DNA of 64,000 nucleotides, taken from the NCBI GenBank assembly GCA_902615745.1, contig CACMQB010000006.1, positions 21,804-85,803 on the forward strand. The letters are read 5' to 3'. Shown piece by piece: positions 56,467-64,000 of this stretch. The position numbers and the translations under genes were made by a program. The notes under the pieces were generated by a model. That model was not told the DNA's origin and did not search any database. It saw nothing but the letters and a program-made list of their open reading frames with translations. This DNA comes from an uncultured Alphaproteobacteria bacterium. GTDB taxonomy: Bacteria > Pseudomonadota > Alphaproteobacteria > HIMB59 > GCA-002718135. Numbering within the stretch: the first letter of the stretch is position 1; each line of letters starts with the position of its first letter.

Positions 56467-57969
56467 ATGTTTAACATAATCAAATTAAATGAAAAAGATA
56501 ATATTGGAATTGCTCCAATGGATATTCCTCAGAATATTAATATAAATTATGGAATTAAATCTAAAAATAATATTCCTTATGGCCATAAAATTTCTTTAAA
56601 AAAAATTAAAAGTGGTGATTTTATTTTTAAGTATGGTCAGATAATAGGAATCTCAAATAAAAATATAGAACCTGGTGAACATGTACATTCCCATAATATG
56701 GGATATAGTGAATTCAAAAGAGAATATATCCGTAAAGATATTAGAAATGATATTAATAAAAGTGAAAAAACAGAATACTTTAAAGGCTTTAAAAGGAATA
56801 ATGGATCATCAGGTACTAGGAATTATATAGGTTTAATTAGTACAGTTAATTGTTCGGCAACAGTTGTTAAAAAAATATCTGATAAAATAAATAATTATTT
56901 AAAAGATAAAAATTTTGATAACATTGATGGGGCAGTTTGTTTAAAACATTCATCAGGTTGTGGGATGAATACTTCTGGATATGCCATGAATGTATTTAAC
57001 AGAACTATTGAAGGTTTTAAAATTCATCCTAATTTTGGAAAAGTTTTTGTTATTGGACTTGGATGCGAATGTGCCCAAATAAGTTTGTACAACAATGATC
57101 AGGAAAAAAGAAATATTGAATATTTGAATATTCAAGATGAAGGTGGAACAAATGAAATAATAACGAAAGTAACTTCAAAAATTTTTAATCAACTAAATGA
57201 AATTAATAGTATTTCTAGAACAAATATACCCATTTCAGAACTAACAGTTGCTTTGCAATGTGGTGGTTCAGATTCGTATTCTGGGATAACTGCAAATCCT
57301 GCACTAGGCTTTGCTTCAGATATGATTATTGATCATGGTGGAACAACATTACTATCAGAGACTCCAGAAATATATGGAGCCGAACATTTATTATTTGAAA
57401 AATCATTAAACGAAAAAAATATAGAAAAACTAAATAAACAAATTGAATGGTGGAAAAAATATGTTGCTAGCAACGATAGCACATTAGATAATAATCCAAG
57501 TCCTGGTAATAAAAAAGGAGGTTTAACTACAATTCTGGAAAAGTCATTAGGTGCAGTATCTAAAGCTGGAAATAGAAATATGGTTGATGTTCTCGATTAT
57601 GCTGAACAGGTAAAAACCAAAGGTTTTAACTTTATGAATTCTCCAGGTTATGATCCTGTATCTGTAACTGGTCAAGTTGCTTCTGGCGCTAATGTTATTT
57701 GTTTTACTACTGGTCGAGGTTCGTGCTTTGGATTTAAACCCACTCCAAGTATTAAAATAGCAACAAATACAAATATGTATAATAAACTTAGTGAAGATAT
57801 GGACATCAATGCTGGTACTATTATGGATAATATTGCAAGCGTTAATGAAGTTGGCAAAGAAATATTTGATAAAATAATTTCAGTTGCATCGGGTAAAAAA
57901 TCAAAGAGTGAAATAAATGATTATGGTGACGATGAATTTAATCCTTGGATAATTGGAGCAACGCTATAA
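56467..57969 (+). CDS. UxaA/GarD-family sugar-acid dehydratase
   Basis: A 500-residue altronate/galactarate-dehydratase-type enzyme. An N-terminal SAF domain (about 1-80, with GEHVHSHNMG) is followed by the catalytic region starting KGFKRNNGSSGTRNYIGLISTVNCSATV, then CLKHSSGCGMNTSG, VIGLGCECAQ, ALQCGGSDSYSGITANPALG and TGRGSCFGFKPTPSIKIATN. These enzymes dehydrate six-carbon aldonic or aldaric acids to 2-keto-3-deoxy acids. Cysteines in the CGM and GCECAQ motifs are conserved. It faces the dehydrogenase cluster and probably consumes its acid product; the two-base gap to the convergent alcohol dehydrogenase gene leaves no terminator. Confidence 0.87.
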   Translation: MFNIIKLNEKDNIGIAPMDIPQNININYGIKSKNNIPYGHKISLKKIKSGDFIFKYGQIIGISNKNIEPGEHVHSHNMGYSEFKREYIRKDIRNDINKSEKTEYFKGFKRNNGSSGTRNYIGLISTVNCSATVVKKISDKINNYLKDKNFDNIDGAVCLKHSSGCGMNTSGYAMNVFNRTIEGFKIHPNFGKVFVIGLGCECAQISLYNNDQEKRNIEYLNIQDEGGTNEIITKVTSKIFNQLNEINSISRTNIPISELTVALQCGGSDSYSGITANPALGFASDMIIDHGGTTLLSETPEIYGAEHLLFEKSLNEKNIEKLNKQIEWWKKYVASNDSTLDNNPSPGNKKGGLTTILEKSLGAVSKAGNRNMVDVLDYAEQVKTKGFNFMNSPGYDPVSVTGQVASGANVICFTTGRGSCFGFKPTPSIKIATNTNMYNKLSEDMDINAGTIMDNIASVNEVGKEIFDKIISVASGKKSKSEINDYGDDEFNPWIIGATL

Positions 57970-57971
57970 AT

Positions 57972-59120
57972 TTATAAATCACCTTTAAAGGCGTTTATAT
58001 ACATTTTTAAAAAATCTTCTGCGTTAACTGGTATAGGATTTGTACTTGTTGATGGATCATTAAAAGCCATTAAACTCATTTTTTCTAAATTTTTGTCATC
58101 ATCAATTATTTCACTTAAAGTATGAGGAATATTTAAATTAGATCTAAGCTCTAAAATCCAATCCATAAAATTATTAAATGTTGCTGATTTTAAATTTATA
58201 TATCTTGAAATATCAATAATTTTTTCTTCAATTCCTTTTTTATTATATTGTAAAACATATGGCATAAATACTGCATTGGTTAATCCATGATGTGTATTAT
58301 AAATTGCACCAACAGGATGACTTAAAGAATGGATAGCACCTAAACCCTTTTGAAAAGCTATTGAGCCCATAGATGAAGATGCTAGCATATGCGATCTAGC
58401 TTGTAGATTTGATCCATCATTAAAAGCAAGAACAAGATTATTTTTTACTAATCTAATGCCCTCTAATGCAATACCTTGTGAATAAGGATGAAAAATATTC
58501 GACAAATATGCTTCTAAGCAATGAGCAAGCGCGTCCATTCCTGTAAAGGCTGTTAGATTTGCAGGAAGTGGAATTGTCAAATTTGGATCAAGGATAACAA
58601 TTGATGGAAGCATTTTTGGATGGAAAATTATTTTTTTTTCTTGTGTTTGTTCGTTTGTAAAGACTGACGCTCTTCCAGTTTCAGAACCTGTTCCAGCTGT
58701 AGTAGGTAGAGCAATTACAGGAAAAATTGAATCTGCATTAGCTCTAGTCCACCAGTCACCAATATCTTCAAAATCCCAGATTGGTCTTTCTTGCTTGGCC
58801 ATGAATGCAATTGCCTTTCCTGTATCCATACCCGAGCCTCCACCAACAGCTATTACTCCATCATGTTTATTTTCATTAAATGCTTTAACACCATCTTCAA
58901 CATTCTTACCTGTAGGATTTGATTTAACATCACTATAGACAATTGCCTGTTTATCTAAACAATCATTTAACTTATTAATAATGTTTGTTTTTAAAATTCC
59001 ATTATCAGTAACAATTAATGGTTTTTGAATATTTAATTCTTCACAGGCTTTTTGTATTTCTTTTATTCTATCAACACCAAACCAGATTGTAGTAGGATAA
59101 TTCCAATTAATATTTTCCAT
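57972..59120 (-). CDS. Iron-containing alcohol dehydrogenase
   Basis: A 382-residue group III alcohol dehydrogenase. GGGSGMDTGKAIA (93-105) binds NAD, LPTTAGTGSETGRASVF is characteristic, and the iron ligands are Asp196, His200, His264 and His278 in GMDALAHCLEAY, GAIHSLSHPVGA and NTHHGLTNA. It oxidises primary alcohols or reduces aldehydes; the natural substrate in this cluster is unknown. It is the last gene of a unit with an aldehyde dehydrogenase (four bases upstream) and a glutamine-synthetase-like ligase. Confidence 0.9.
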   Translation of the reverse strand: MENINWNYPTTIWFGVDRIKEIQKACEELNIQKPLIVTDNGILKTNIINKLNDCLDKQAIVYSDVKSNPTGKNVEDGVKAFNENKHDGVIAVGGGSGMDTGKAIAFMAKQERPIWDFEDIGDWWTRANADSIFPVIALPTTAGTGSETGRASVFTNEQTQEKKIIFHPKMLPSIVILDPNLTIPLPANLTAFTGMDALAHCLEAYLSNIFHPYSQGIALEGIRLVKNNLVLAFNDGSNLQARSHMLASSSMGSIAFQKGLGAIHSLSHPVGAIYNTHHGLTNAVFMPYVLQYNKKGIEEKIIDISRYINLKSATFNNFMDWILELRSNLNIPHTLSEIIDDDKNLEKMSLMAFNDPSTSTNPIPVNAEDFLKMYINAFKGDL

Positions 59121-59124
59121 AATC

Positions 59125-60501
59125 TTAAATATTTCTTATATGATAGCTTTTTGCTCTTGTTAAATGATCAAATCCTAGAACAGATAAAGTAACGCCAATT
59201 CCAGTATCTTTTACACCGGTCCATGCTAAGCCGGGATCTAAGTAATCACATCTATTCATAAAAAAAGTTCCTGTCTCAACATTTTTTCCAAAATTTTCTG
59301 CAAAAGACTTATCATTTGTCCAAATACTTGCTGTTAACCCATAAGAACTATCATTCATTAGAGATAAAGCTTCATTTTCATTTTCTACTTTCATTATTCC
59401 AACTGAAGGACCAAATATTTCTTCCATCATATATTTCATCGAATGATCGACATTAATAAGTGCACTTGGGCTTACATAACAATTATTACCATCATCTAAA
59501 TTAAATTTTTTGTTATCTATAATATTCTTTCCACCTTGACTAATTGCGCTGTTAACTTCAGATCGAATATAATTTGCAGCAGATTGCTTCACTACTGGAC
59601 CTAAATTTGTCTCCATCTCTAGTGGATTTCCTAAAATATATTTCTCAGTTACATCTTTAAATTTTTCTACAAATGTATTGTATATTTTTTTATCAACATA
59701 AATTCTTTCGATACCACAACAAGATTGACCAGAATTGAAGTATGATCCATCAACTAAATTTTCAACAGCATGATCTAAGTCACAATCAGCTCTAACATAA
59801 GCAGGATCTTTTCCACCTAACTCTAGACCGGCTCCAATAAATCTAGTGCCTATAGATTTTTTTATTTGTTTTCCACCACTTACAGAACCTGTAAATAAAA
59901 CATGATTAATTCTTGAATCTGAAATTATTCTTGATGTTTGATCATGATCTAAATGTAAATACTGAAAAATATTTTTTGGCAATGAAGATTGTTTAGCTGC
60001 CTCATATAATTCTTCAGCACAGAGTGGAGTTTGAGAAGAATGTTTTAATATAACTGCATTACCTGCAAGTAAACTTGGTACAATTGAATTAACAGAAGTG
60101 TTGAAAGGGTAATTCCATGGTGCAATTACAAATATAGTCCCTAGTGGTTCTTTGTTTATATAATTATCAAATTCATCATTTTTAATTGATATAACTCTTG
60201 ATAGTGCTCTATCAGCATTTTCAATCATATAACGAGCTCTTTCTTCAAAACCTCGCATCTCTCCAGGGCACTGTGCTATAGGTCTGCCTATTTGCTTACA
60301 TAAATTACTAGAAGCATCCTTATTTTTTAAAAATATTTCTACAAAATTTAAAACTGACTTTTTTCTTTCTTCTAAAGATATATTTTTCCAATGCTCTCTT
60401 ACAGAATAGGAATTACTTAGACTTTTTTCAATATCTTCTTCTGTTGCATATTCTCTTTTAACTAAGACGGAGTTGTCTATTGGAGTAATAGTCTCAAACA
60501 T
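59125..60501 (-). CDS. Aldehyde dehydrogenase (copy 3, distinct branch)
   Basis: A 458-residue aldehyde dehydrogenase slightly shorter than the other two. Asn130 (APWNYP), Glu227 (LELGGKD) and Cys261 (SGQSCCGIER) form the active site; FTGSVSGGK is the cofactor loop. It is about as different from the paralogues at 21848 and 61954 as aldehyde dehydrogenase subfamilies usually are. It lies between the ligase and the Fe-alcohol dehydrogenase, so a linear route of alcohol to aldehyde to acid, perhaps on gamma-glutamylated compounds, is suggested by the order. Confidence 0.9.
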   Translation of the reverse strand: MFETITPIDNSVLVKREYATEEDIEKSLSNSYSVREHWKNISLEERKKSVLNFVEIFLKNKDASSNLCKQIGRPIAQCPGEMRGFEERARYMIENADRALSRVISIKNDEFDNYINKEPLGTIFVIAPWNYPFNTSVNSIVPSLLAGNAVILKHSSQTPLCAEELYEAAKQSSLPKNIFQYLHLDHDQTSRIISDSRINHVLFTGSVSGGKQIKKSIGTRFIGAGLELGGKDPAYVRADCDLDHAVENLVDGSYFNSGQSCCGIERIYVDKKIYNTFVEKFKDVTEKYILGNPLEMETNLGPVVKQSAANYIRSEVNSAISQGGKNIIDNKKFNLDDGNNCYVSPSALINVDHSMKYMMEEIFGPSVGIMKVENENEALSLMNDSSYGLTASIWTNDKSFAENFGKNVETGTFFMNRCDYLDPGLAWTGVKDTGIGVTLSVLGFDHLTRAKSYHIRNI

Positions 60502-60510
60502 TTAGTAAAA

Positions 60511-61869
60511 TTAGCCTCGTTCGAAATATCTTCGTAATTGCCAATCATTAACTGATCCATCATAATCTTTTTGCTCCCATTCAGCAGCATGGATATAATG
60601 ATCAAGTACATCTTGTGGAAATATCTCTTTTAAAAATTTAGATTTTTTAGCAAGTTGGATTGCTTCGTTAAGTGTTTTAGGAACTTCATTTACTTTTTTC
60701 TCATATATATTCCCTAAATAAGGTTTATCTAATTTAAGTTTATTTTTAATACCATATAACCCAGCACCAACTAAAGCTGCAAAAGAAAGATAAGGATTTA
60801 CATCTGCTCCTGGGACTCGACATTCAATTCTTATGGATGATCCATGACCAGCTAGTCTAAACCCAGCAGTACGATTATCAATGCCCCAAACAGATTTTGT
60901 AGGAGCAAATGATCCATCTTGAAATCTTTTATAAGAATTAATATTTGGTGCTAAAAAAATTGAAATATCTGGTAATAATTTAATTTGTCCCGCAAGATAA
61001 CTTTTAAAAATATCAGACATTCCATATTTATCCTTAGGGTTATAAAAAATATTTTTCTTTGTTTTCTTATCGAATAAAGAGTTATGAATATGACATGAAC
61101 TTCCACAAACTTCTTTGTTATATTTAGCCATAAAGGTTACGGCTTTGTTATGTTTATAAGCAATTTCTTTTGTCGCATTTTTAATTAAAATATGATTGTC
61201 AGCCATGTTTAATGCATCGGAAAATACAACATTGATTTCTTCTTGTCCTGGAGCTGCTTCACCCTTTGAACATTCTACATAAATTCCACTATCTAGAAGA
61301 GAATTCCTTAATTCCTGCATCACATCCTCTTCTTTCGTAGTTTGGAAAATCATATAATCTTCAATATACCAAGAAGACTCTTTAAGTTTTGTATAATTAT
61401 TATTATGAATTTCTTCATAAGTTTGATTAAAAAGAAAAAATTCTAATTCTGAACCAACCATAGATTGAAATCCCATTTTGTCTGCCTTAGCTAAAACATC
61501 TTTTAATATCTGTCTTGTTGAATGAATAAGTGGTTTTTTTCCTAAATGGTCTAAACAATCACATATTACTATAGCTGTTTTATTTAACCAATTTGCTATC
61601 TTTATCGTTTTGAGATCTGGAATTACAGTCATATCTCCATAACCCGTTTCCCATGAAGAAGATTTATATCCGGGTACAGTAAACATATCCATATCGACGG
61701 TATAGAGATAATCGCACATATGCGTTTCTTTATAGACATAATCAATAAAAGCTTTTCCAGTAACTCTTTTACCATTTAGTCTACCTTGCATATCTGATAC
61801 ACAAACTAAAACTGTATCTATTTCTTTTTTTGTTATTAGTTTTTTTAACTGATTAAATGTAATACTCAT
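60511..61869 (-). CDS. Glutamine-synthetase-like ligase (PuuA/gamma-glutamyl-amine type)
   Basis: A 452-residue member of the glutamine-synthetase fold. MGFQSMVGSELEFFLF contains the two metal Glu, EINVVFSDAL a third, CGSSCHIHNSLFD the conserved HxH-type strand, and GIDNRTAGFRLAG...RIECRVPGADVNPYLSFAAL the ATP and glutamate site. Branches related to PuuA join glutamate to an amine such as putrescine or ethanolamine instead of ammonia. It heads the unit that also encodes an aldehyde and an alcohol dehydrogenase, the set expected for gamma-glutamylated amine oxidation. True ammonia-assimilating activity is less likely because GlnB/GlnE-type context and the classic NR-loop are absent. Confidence 0.85.
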   Translation of the reverse strand: MSITFNQLKKLITKKEIDTVLVCVSDMQGRLNGKRVTGKAFIDYVYKETHMCDYLYTVDMDMFTVPGYKSSSWETGYGDMTVIPDLKTIKIANWLNKTAIVICDCLDHLGKKPLIHSTRQILKDVLAKADKMGFQSMVGSELEFFLFNQTYEEIHNNNYTKLKESSWYIEDYMIFQTTKEEDVMQELRNSLLDSGIYVECSKGEAAPGQEEINVVFSDALNMADNHILIKNATKEIAYKHNKAVTFMAKYNKEVCGSSCHIHNSLFDKKTKKNIFYNPKDKYGMSDIFKSYLAGQIKLLPDISIFLAPNINSYKRFQDGSFAPTKSVWGIDNRTAGFRLAGHGSSIRIECRVPGADVNPYLSFAALVGAGLYGIKNKLKLDKPYLGNIYEKKVNEVPKTLNEAIQLAKKSKFLKEIFPQDVLDHYIHAAEWEQKDYDGSVNDWQLRRYFERG

Positions 61870-61953
61870 GTTTCTTAAAATTAAATTTGTATCATTTTCA
61901 TATCCTAAATGATAAAGAATGAAACAAAAATAATTAATTAAAAAACGCAGAAA

Positions 61954-63387
61954 ATGGAAAAATATAAGAATTTTATAAATAATAAATGGATTGAAAGTGA
62001 GTCCAAAGAAACAATAAAGGTTGATGATCCTTCAAATGGTAAAATCATTGGTGAAATTTCATGTGCAAAAAAAAATGAAGTTGATCTTGCGGTTGAAGCA
62101 GCTAAAAATTCTTATAACAGCAGAGTACTTGTTGATATGCCTTTACTTTCAAGAGCGAAACTAATGAGAAAAATTGCAGAAGAGACAAGAAAGGTTTCAA
62201 AAGAAGGTGGTGAGCTTCTTTGTTATGAAAATGGAAAAAATATCGCTTCAGCAATTAAAGAATTCAATGATGTAGCAGATATGTTTGATTATTATGCAGG
62301 CTTAACAGATAAACTTGAGGGTAAAACAATACCTGTTGCAAAAAATGTTTTTGATTACACAGTTTTAGAACCATTTGGTGTATCAGCACATGTTGTTCCA
62401 TGGAATTTTCCATTATCAATGATTGGAAGATCACTGTCATGTTCTTTTGCTACAGGAAATTCAACAATTATAAAAACTGCAGAATTAACTCCTTTGTCCG
62501 CAACAATTTTTGCTAAAGCAATACAAAATGCTGGTGTACCAGAAGGACTAATCAACATAATTTGTGGATATGGAAATGAAGCAGGATCTTATCTTGTATC
62601 TCATGAAGATGTAAATCACGTAGTCTTTACGGGTTCGGTCGCAACTGGAAAAAAGATACTTCATGCTTGTGCTGACAAAGCTATACCTGCTGTTGTTGAA
62701 TTAGGTGGTAAGTCAGCTGGTATAGTGTACCCTGACGCAGATCTAAATGAAGTTTTGGAAAGTGCACGTTCAGGAATATTTAGTGTTGCAGGACAAATTT
62801 GTACAGCGATGTCTAGATTGGTAGTTCATAAATCAATCAAGGATGAATTAGTAGATAAGCTAATTGATATGAGTAAATCTTTAAAAATTGGACCTGGTAT
62901 AGAAAAAGATACAGATCTAACTCCAGTTATATCTGAAAATCAGCTTCAAAAAGTTGAAGGTTATGCAAGATCAGGAATCCAAGAAGGAGCAGAAGCAGCA
63001 TATGGTGGAAAAAGATTAGATCGTGAAGGATATTTTATGGAACCAACAGTTCTAAACAATGTTAAACAAAGTATGACTGTAGCCAGAGAAGAAATTTTTG
63101 GTCCAGTACTCTCAGTTCTTGAATATGAAGATCAAGAGGAAGCAATTGATATTGCGAATGATACTGAGTATGGTTTAGGTGCTGGTGTTTTTACAAAAGA
63201 TCTAAAAAAAGCATCTTGGACCGCAAGTAAATTAGAAGCTGGTCAAGTATATGTAAATAAATGGTTCACTGGAAATCATGCAACACCTTTTGGAGGTTAT
63301 AAACAATCAGGATATAGCCGTGAAAAAGGAGTGGATGGACTTAAATCTTATCTTCAAGTCAAAAATGTTGGAATTAGTTTAGGTTAA
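61954..63387 (+). CDS. NAD(P)-dependent aldehyde dehydrogenase (copy 2)
   Basis: A 477-residue aldehyde dehydrogenase, paralogue of the enzyme at 21848. Active-site residues are Asn151 (VPWNFP), Glu249 (VELGGKS) and Cys283 (VAGQICTAMSR). Near the end GGYKQSGYSREKGVDGL is typical of betaine/gamma-aminobutyraldehyde-type enzymes. It is transcribed divergently from the ligase operon with 84 bases between starts and ends in a four-base overlap with the convergent DadA-like gene. Given these neighbours it may oxidise an amino aldehyde. Confidence 0.9.
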   Translation: MEKYKNFINNKWIESESKETIKVDDPSNGKIIGEISCAKKNEVDLAVEAAKNSYNSRVLVDMPLLSRAKLMRKIAEETRKVSKEGGELLCYENGKNIASAIKEFNDVADMFDYYAGLTDKLEGKTIPVAKNVFDYTVLEPFGVSAHVVPWNFPLSMIGRSLSCSFATGNSTIIKTAELTPLSATIFAKAIQNAGVPEGLINIICGYGNEAGSYLVSHEDVNHVVFTGSVATGKKILHACADKAIPAVVELGGKSAGIVYPDADLNEVLESARSGIFSVAGQICTAMSRLVVHKSIKDELVDKLIDMSKSLKIGPGIEKDTDLTPVISENQLQKVEGYARSGIQEGAEAAYGGKRLDREGYFMEPTVLNNVKQSMTVAREEIFGPVLSVLEYEDQEEAIDIANDTEYGLGAGVFTKDLKKASWTASKLEAGQVYVNKWFTGNHATPFGGYKQSGYSREKGVDGLKSYLQVKNVGISLG

Positions 63388-64000
63388 AATCGGCCAGGAG
63401 AATAAGCGCTAATATCTATATTCGGCAGTTGATCTTTTGATAAACTATCAATAATTTTTCCCGTAACAGCTCCTAAAGTCCAGCCAATATGTTGATGTCC
63501 AAATGCATAAATGACATTATTATTTTTCTGAGATTTTCCAATAACAGGTAATGAGTCTGGTAAGGTAGGCCTTCTACCCATCCATGTTGATCTTACTTCT
63601 TTTAATTGGGGCAAAACCTTTCTTGATTGTCTCTCTATCATTTCAAGACGTTTTTTATTGGGTGGTTTATTTAAACCTGCTATTTCAACTGTACCAGCAG
63701 CTCTTATACCATCATGAATTTGTATTAAGTAAAATCCAGACTCAGACCAAGCAACGGGACGATTTATTAATTTCTCTTCAGTTTCAAATAAAAGGTGATA
63801 TCCTCTTTCGGTATCAAGAGGGAATTTATCTCCAAGCATATTTGCAATTTGATTGGACCAAGCACCAGCACTTACAATTATTTTATCAAATTTAAGTTTT
63901 TTATTTTCTAAAAATAATTCTATATTTTTTTCTTTCTGTGTTAAATTTTTTATATTTTGATTTATGTAAACACCGCCTAGTTCTAAAAATTTTTTAAAAA
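63384..64000 (-). CDS. Partial D-amino-acid dehydrogenase-like FAD oxidase (DadA family)
   Basis: The gene runs off the window; about 205 C-terminal residues are visible. The frame is open from 64000 to the stop, including FLELGGVYINQN and DKIIVSAGAWSNQI, which mark the middle of a DAO-type flavoprotein. PLDTERGYHL, RAAGTVEIAG, STWMGRRPTLPDSLPVIG and AFGHQHIGWTLGAVTG are the C-terminal DadA signature. Members oxidise D-amino acids or N-methyl and other amines to imines. No N-terminal FAD motif is in view. With the ligase and aldehyde dehydrogenases next door it points to amine or amino acid breakdown. Confidence 0.88.
   Translation of the reverse strand, partial: FKKFLELGGVYINQNIKNLTQKEKNIELFLENKKLKFDKIIVSAGAWSNQIANMLGDKFPLDTERGYHLLFETEEKLINRPVAWSESGFYLIQIHDGIRAAGTVEIAGLNKPPNKKRLEMIERQSRKVLPQLKEVRSTWMGRRPTLPDSLPVIGKSQKNNNVIYAFGHQHIGWTLGAVTGKIIDSLSKDQLPNIDISAYSPGRF

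Noticed and set aside
60511..61869. Primary nitrogen-assimilating glutamine synthetase.
   Set aside because: The operon contains aldehyde and alcohol dehydrogenases and no nitrogen-regulation genes, and the N-terminal region resembles the amine-ligase branch; a PuuA-like role is more consistent.
1..64000. CRISPR arrays, insertion sequences, integrases, prophage genes, rRNA genes or toxin-antitoxin pairs.
   Set aside because: None seen: no spaced direct repeats, no transposase or recombinase motifs, and no rRNA sequence. The window reads as stable chromosomal DNA.

Overview
This 64 kb window is visibly AT-rich (roughly 30% G+C by eye) and densely packed. Gaps are mostly a few bases, many genes overlap, and there are no insertion sequences, phage genes or CRISPR arrays. 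The housekeeping genes fit a streamlined, free-living marine alphaproteobacterium: a clpS-clpA pair, a D-Ala-D-Ala carboxypeptidase with a C-terminal SPOR domain, a COG3146-type acyltransferase, and a phosphomannomutase/UDP-glucose dehydrogenase pair. Low G+C combined with many sugar ABC transporters resembles the HIMB59/AEGEAN-169 (formerly SAR11 subclade V) type of organism. That placement is inference, because no rRNA or marker tree is available here.

Layout. 1-1438 (minus): end of a CUT1 sugar transporter operon (solute-binding protein, then the first codons of a permease). 1748-2536: HpcH/HpaI-type aldolase. 2544-9490: mixed block with uup, a possible 38-residue membrane protein, three glutathione-transferase-fold enzymes, a tandem pair of two-repeat proteins of unknown function, tRNA-Thr(GGU), a DUF4174 protein and a GYD protein. 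9565-20673: housekeeping block (Bacteroidetes-like PdxJ, LysE exporter, M19 dipeptidase, cyclophilin, RidA-like protein, COG3146 protein, ClpA/ClpS, carboxypeptidase, phosphomannomutase, UDP-glucose dehydrogenase). 20791-29038: two paralogous membrane di-iron oxygenase/desaturases on either side of an aldehyde dehydrogenase and a CUT2 sugar operon ending in ThuA and a Gfo/Idh dehydrogenase. 29196-33876: aglEFGK-type alpha-glucoside transporter. 34072-38934: short GlpD, HAD phosphatases, a D-glycerate-kinase-like protein, a methyltransferase-like membrane protein and an enolase-superfamily dehydratase. 38938-51472: amino-sugar locus (GH20 hexosaminidase, Gfo/Idh protein, MalF, two MalG copies, binding protein, UPF0309 sugar isomerase, NagA, SIS-type NagB, GMC oxidoreductase, divergent galactokinase-like kinase). 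51469-57969: gamma-butyrobetaine-hydroxylase-like dioxygenase and an inositol/sugar-acid oxidation block. 57972-64000: Fe-alcohol dehydrogenase, aldehyde dehydrogenase, glutamine-synthetase-like ligase, a second aldehyde dehydrogenase and a DadA-like oxidase running off the end.

The genes read mainly as uptake and oxidative breakdown of glycosides, amino sugars, polyols and probably amines. Two features cut across operons. Every solute-binding-protein gene has a strong Shine-Dalgarno sequence and is followed at once by a stable RNA hairpin before the next gene. No recognisable transcription factor is encoded anywhere in the window. The most interesting candidate system is the 20.8-29.0 kb block, which combines MocD-like oxygenases with a CUT2 transporter, ThuA and a Gfo/Idh/MocA dehydrogenase. 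It may serve oxidative removal of a substituent such as an O-methyl group, coupled to 3-keto-type sugar oxidation.
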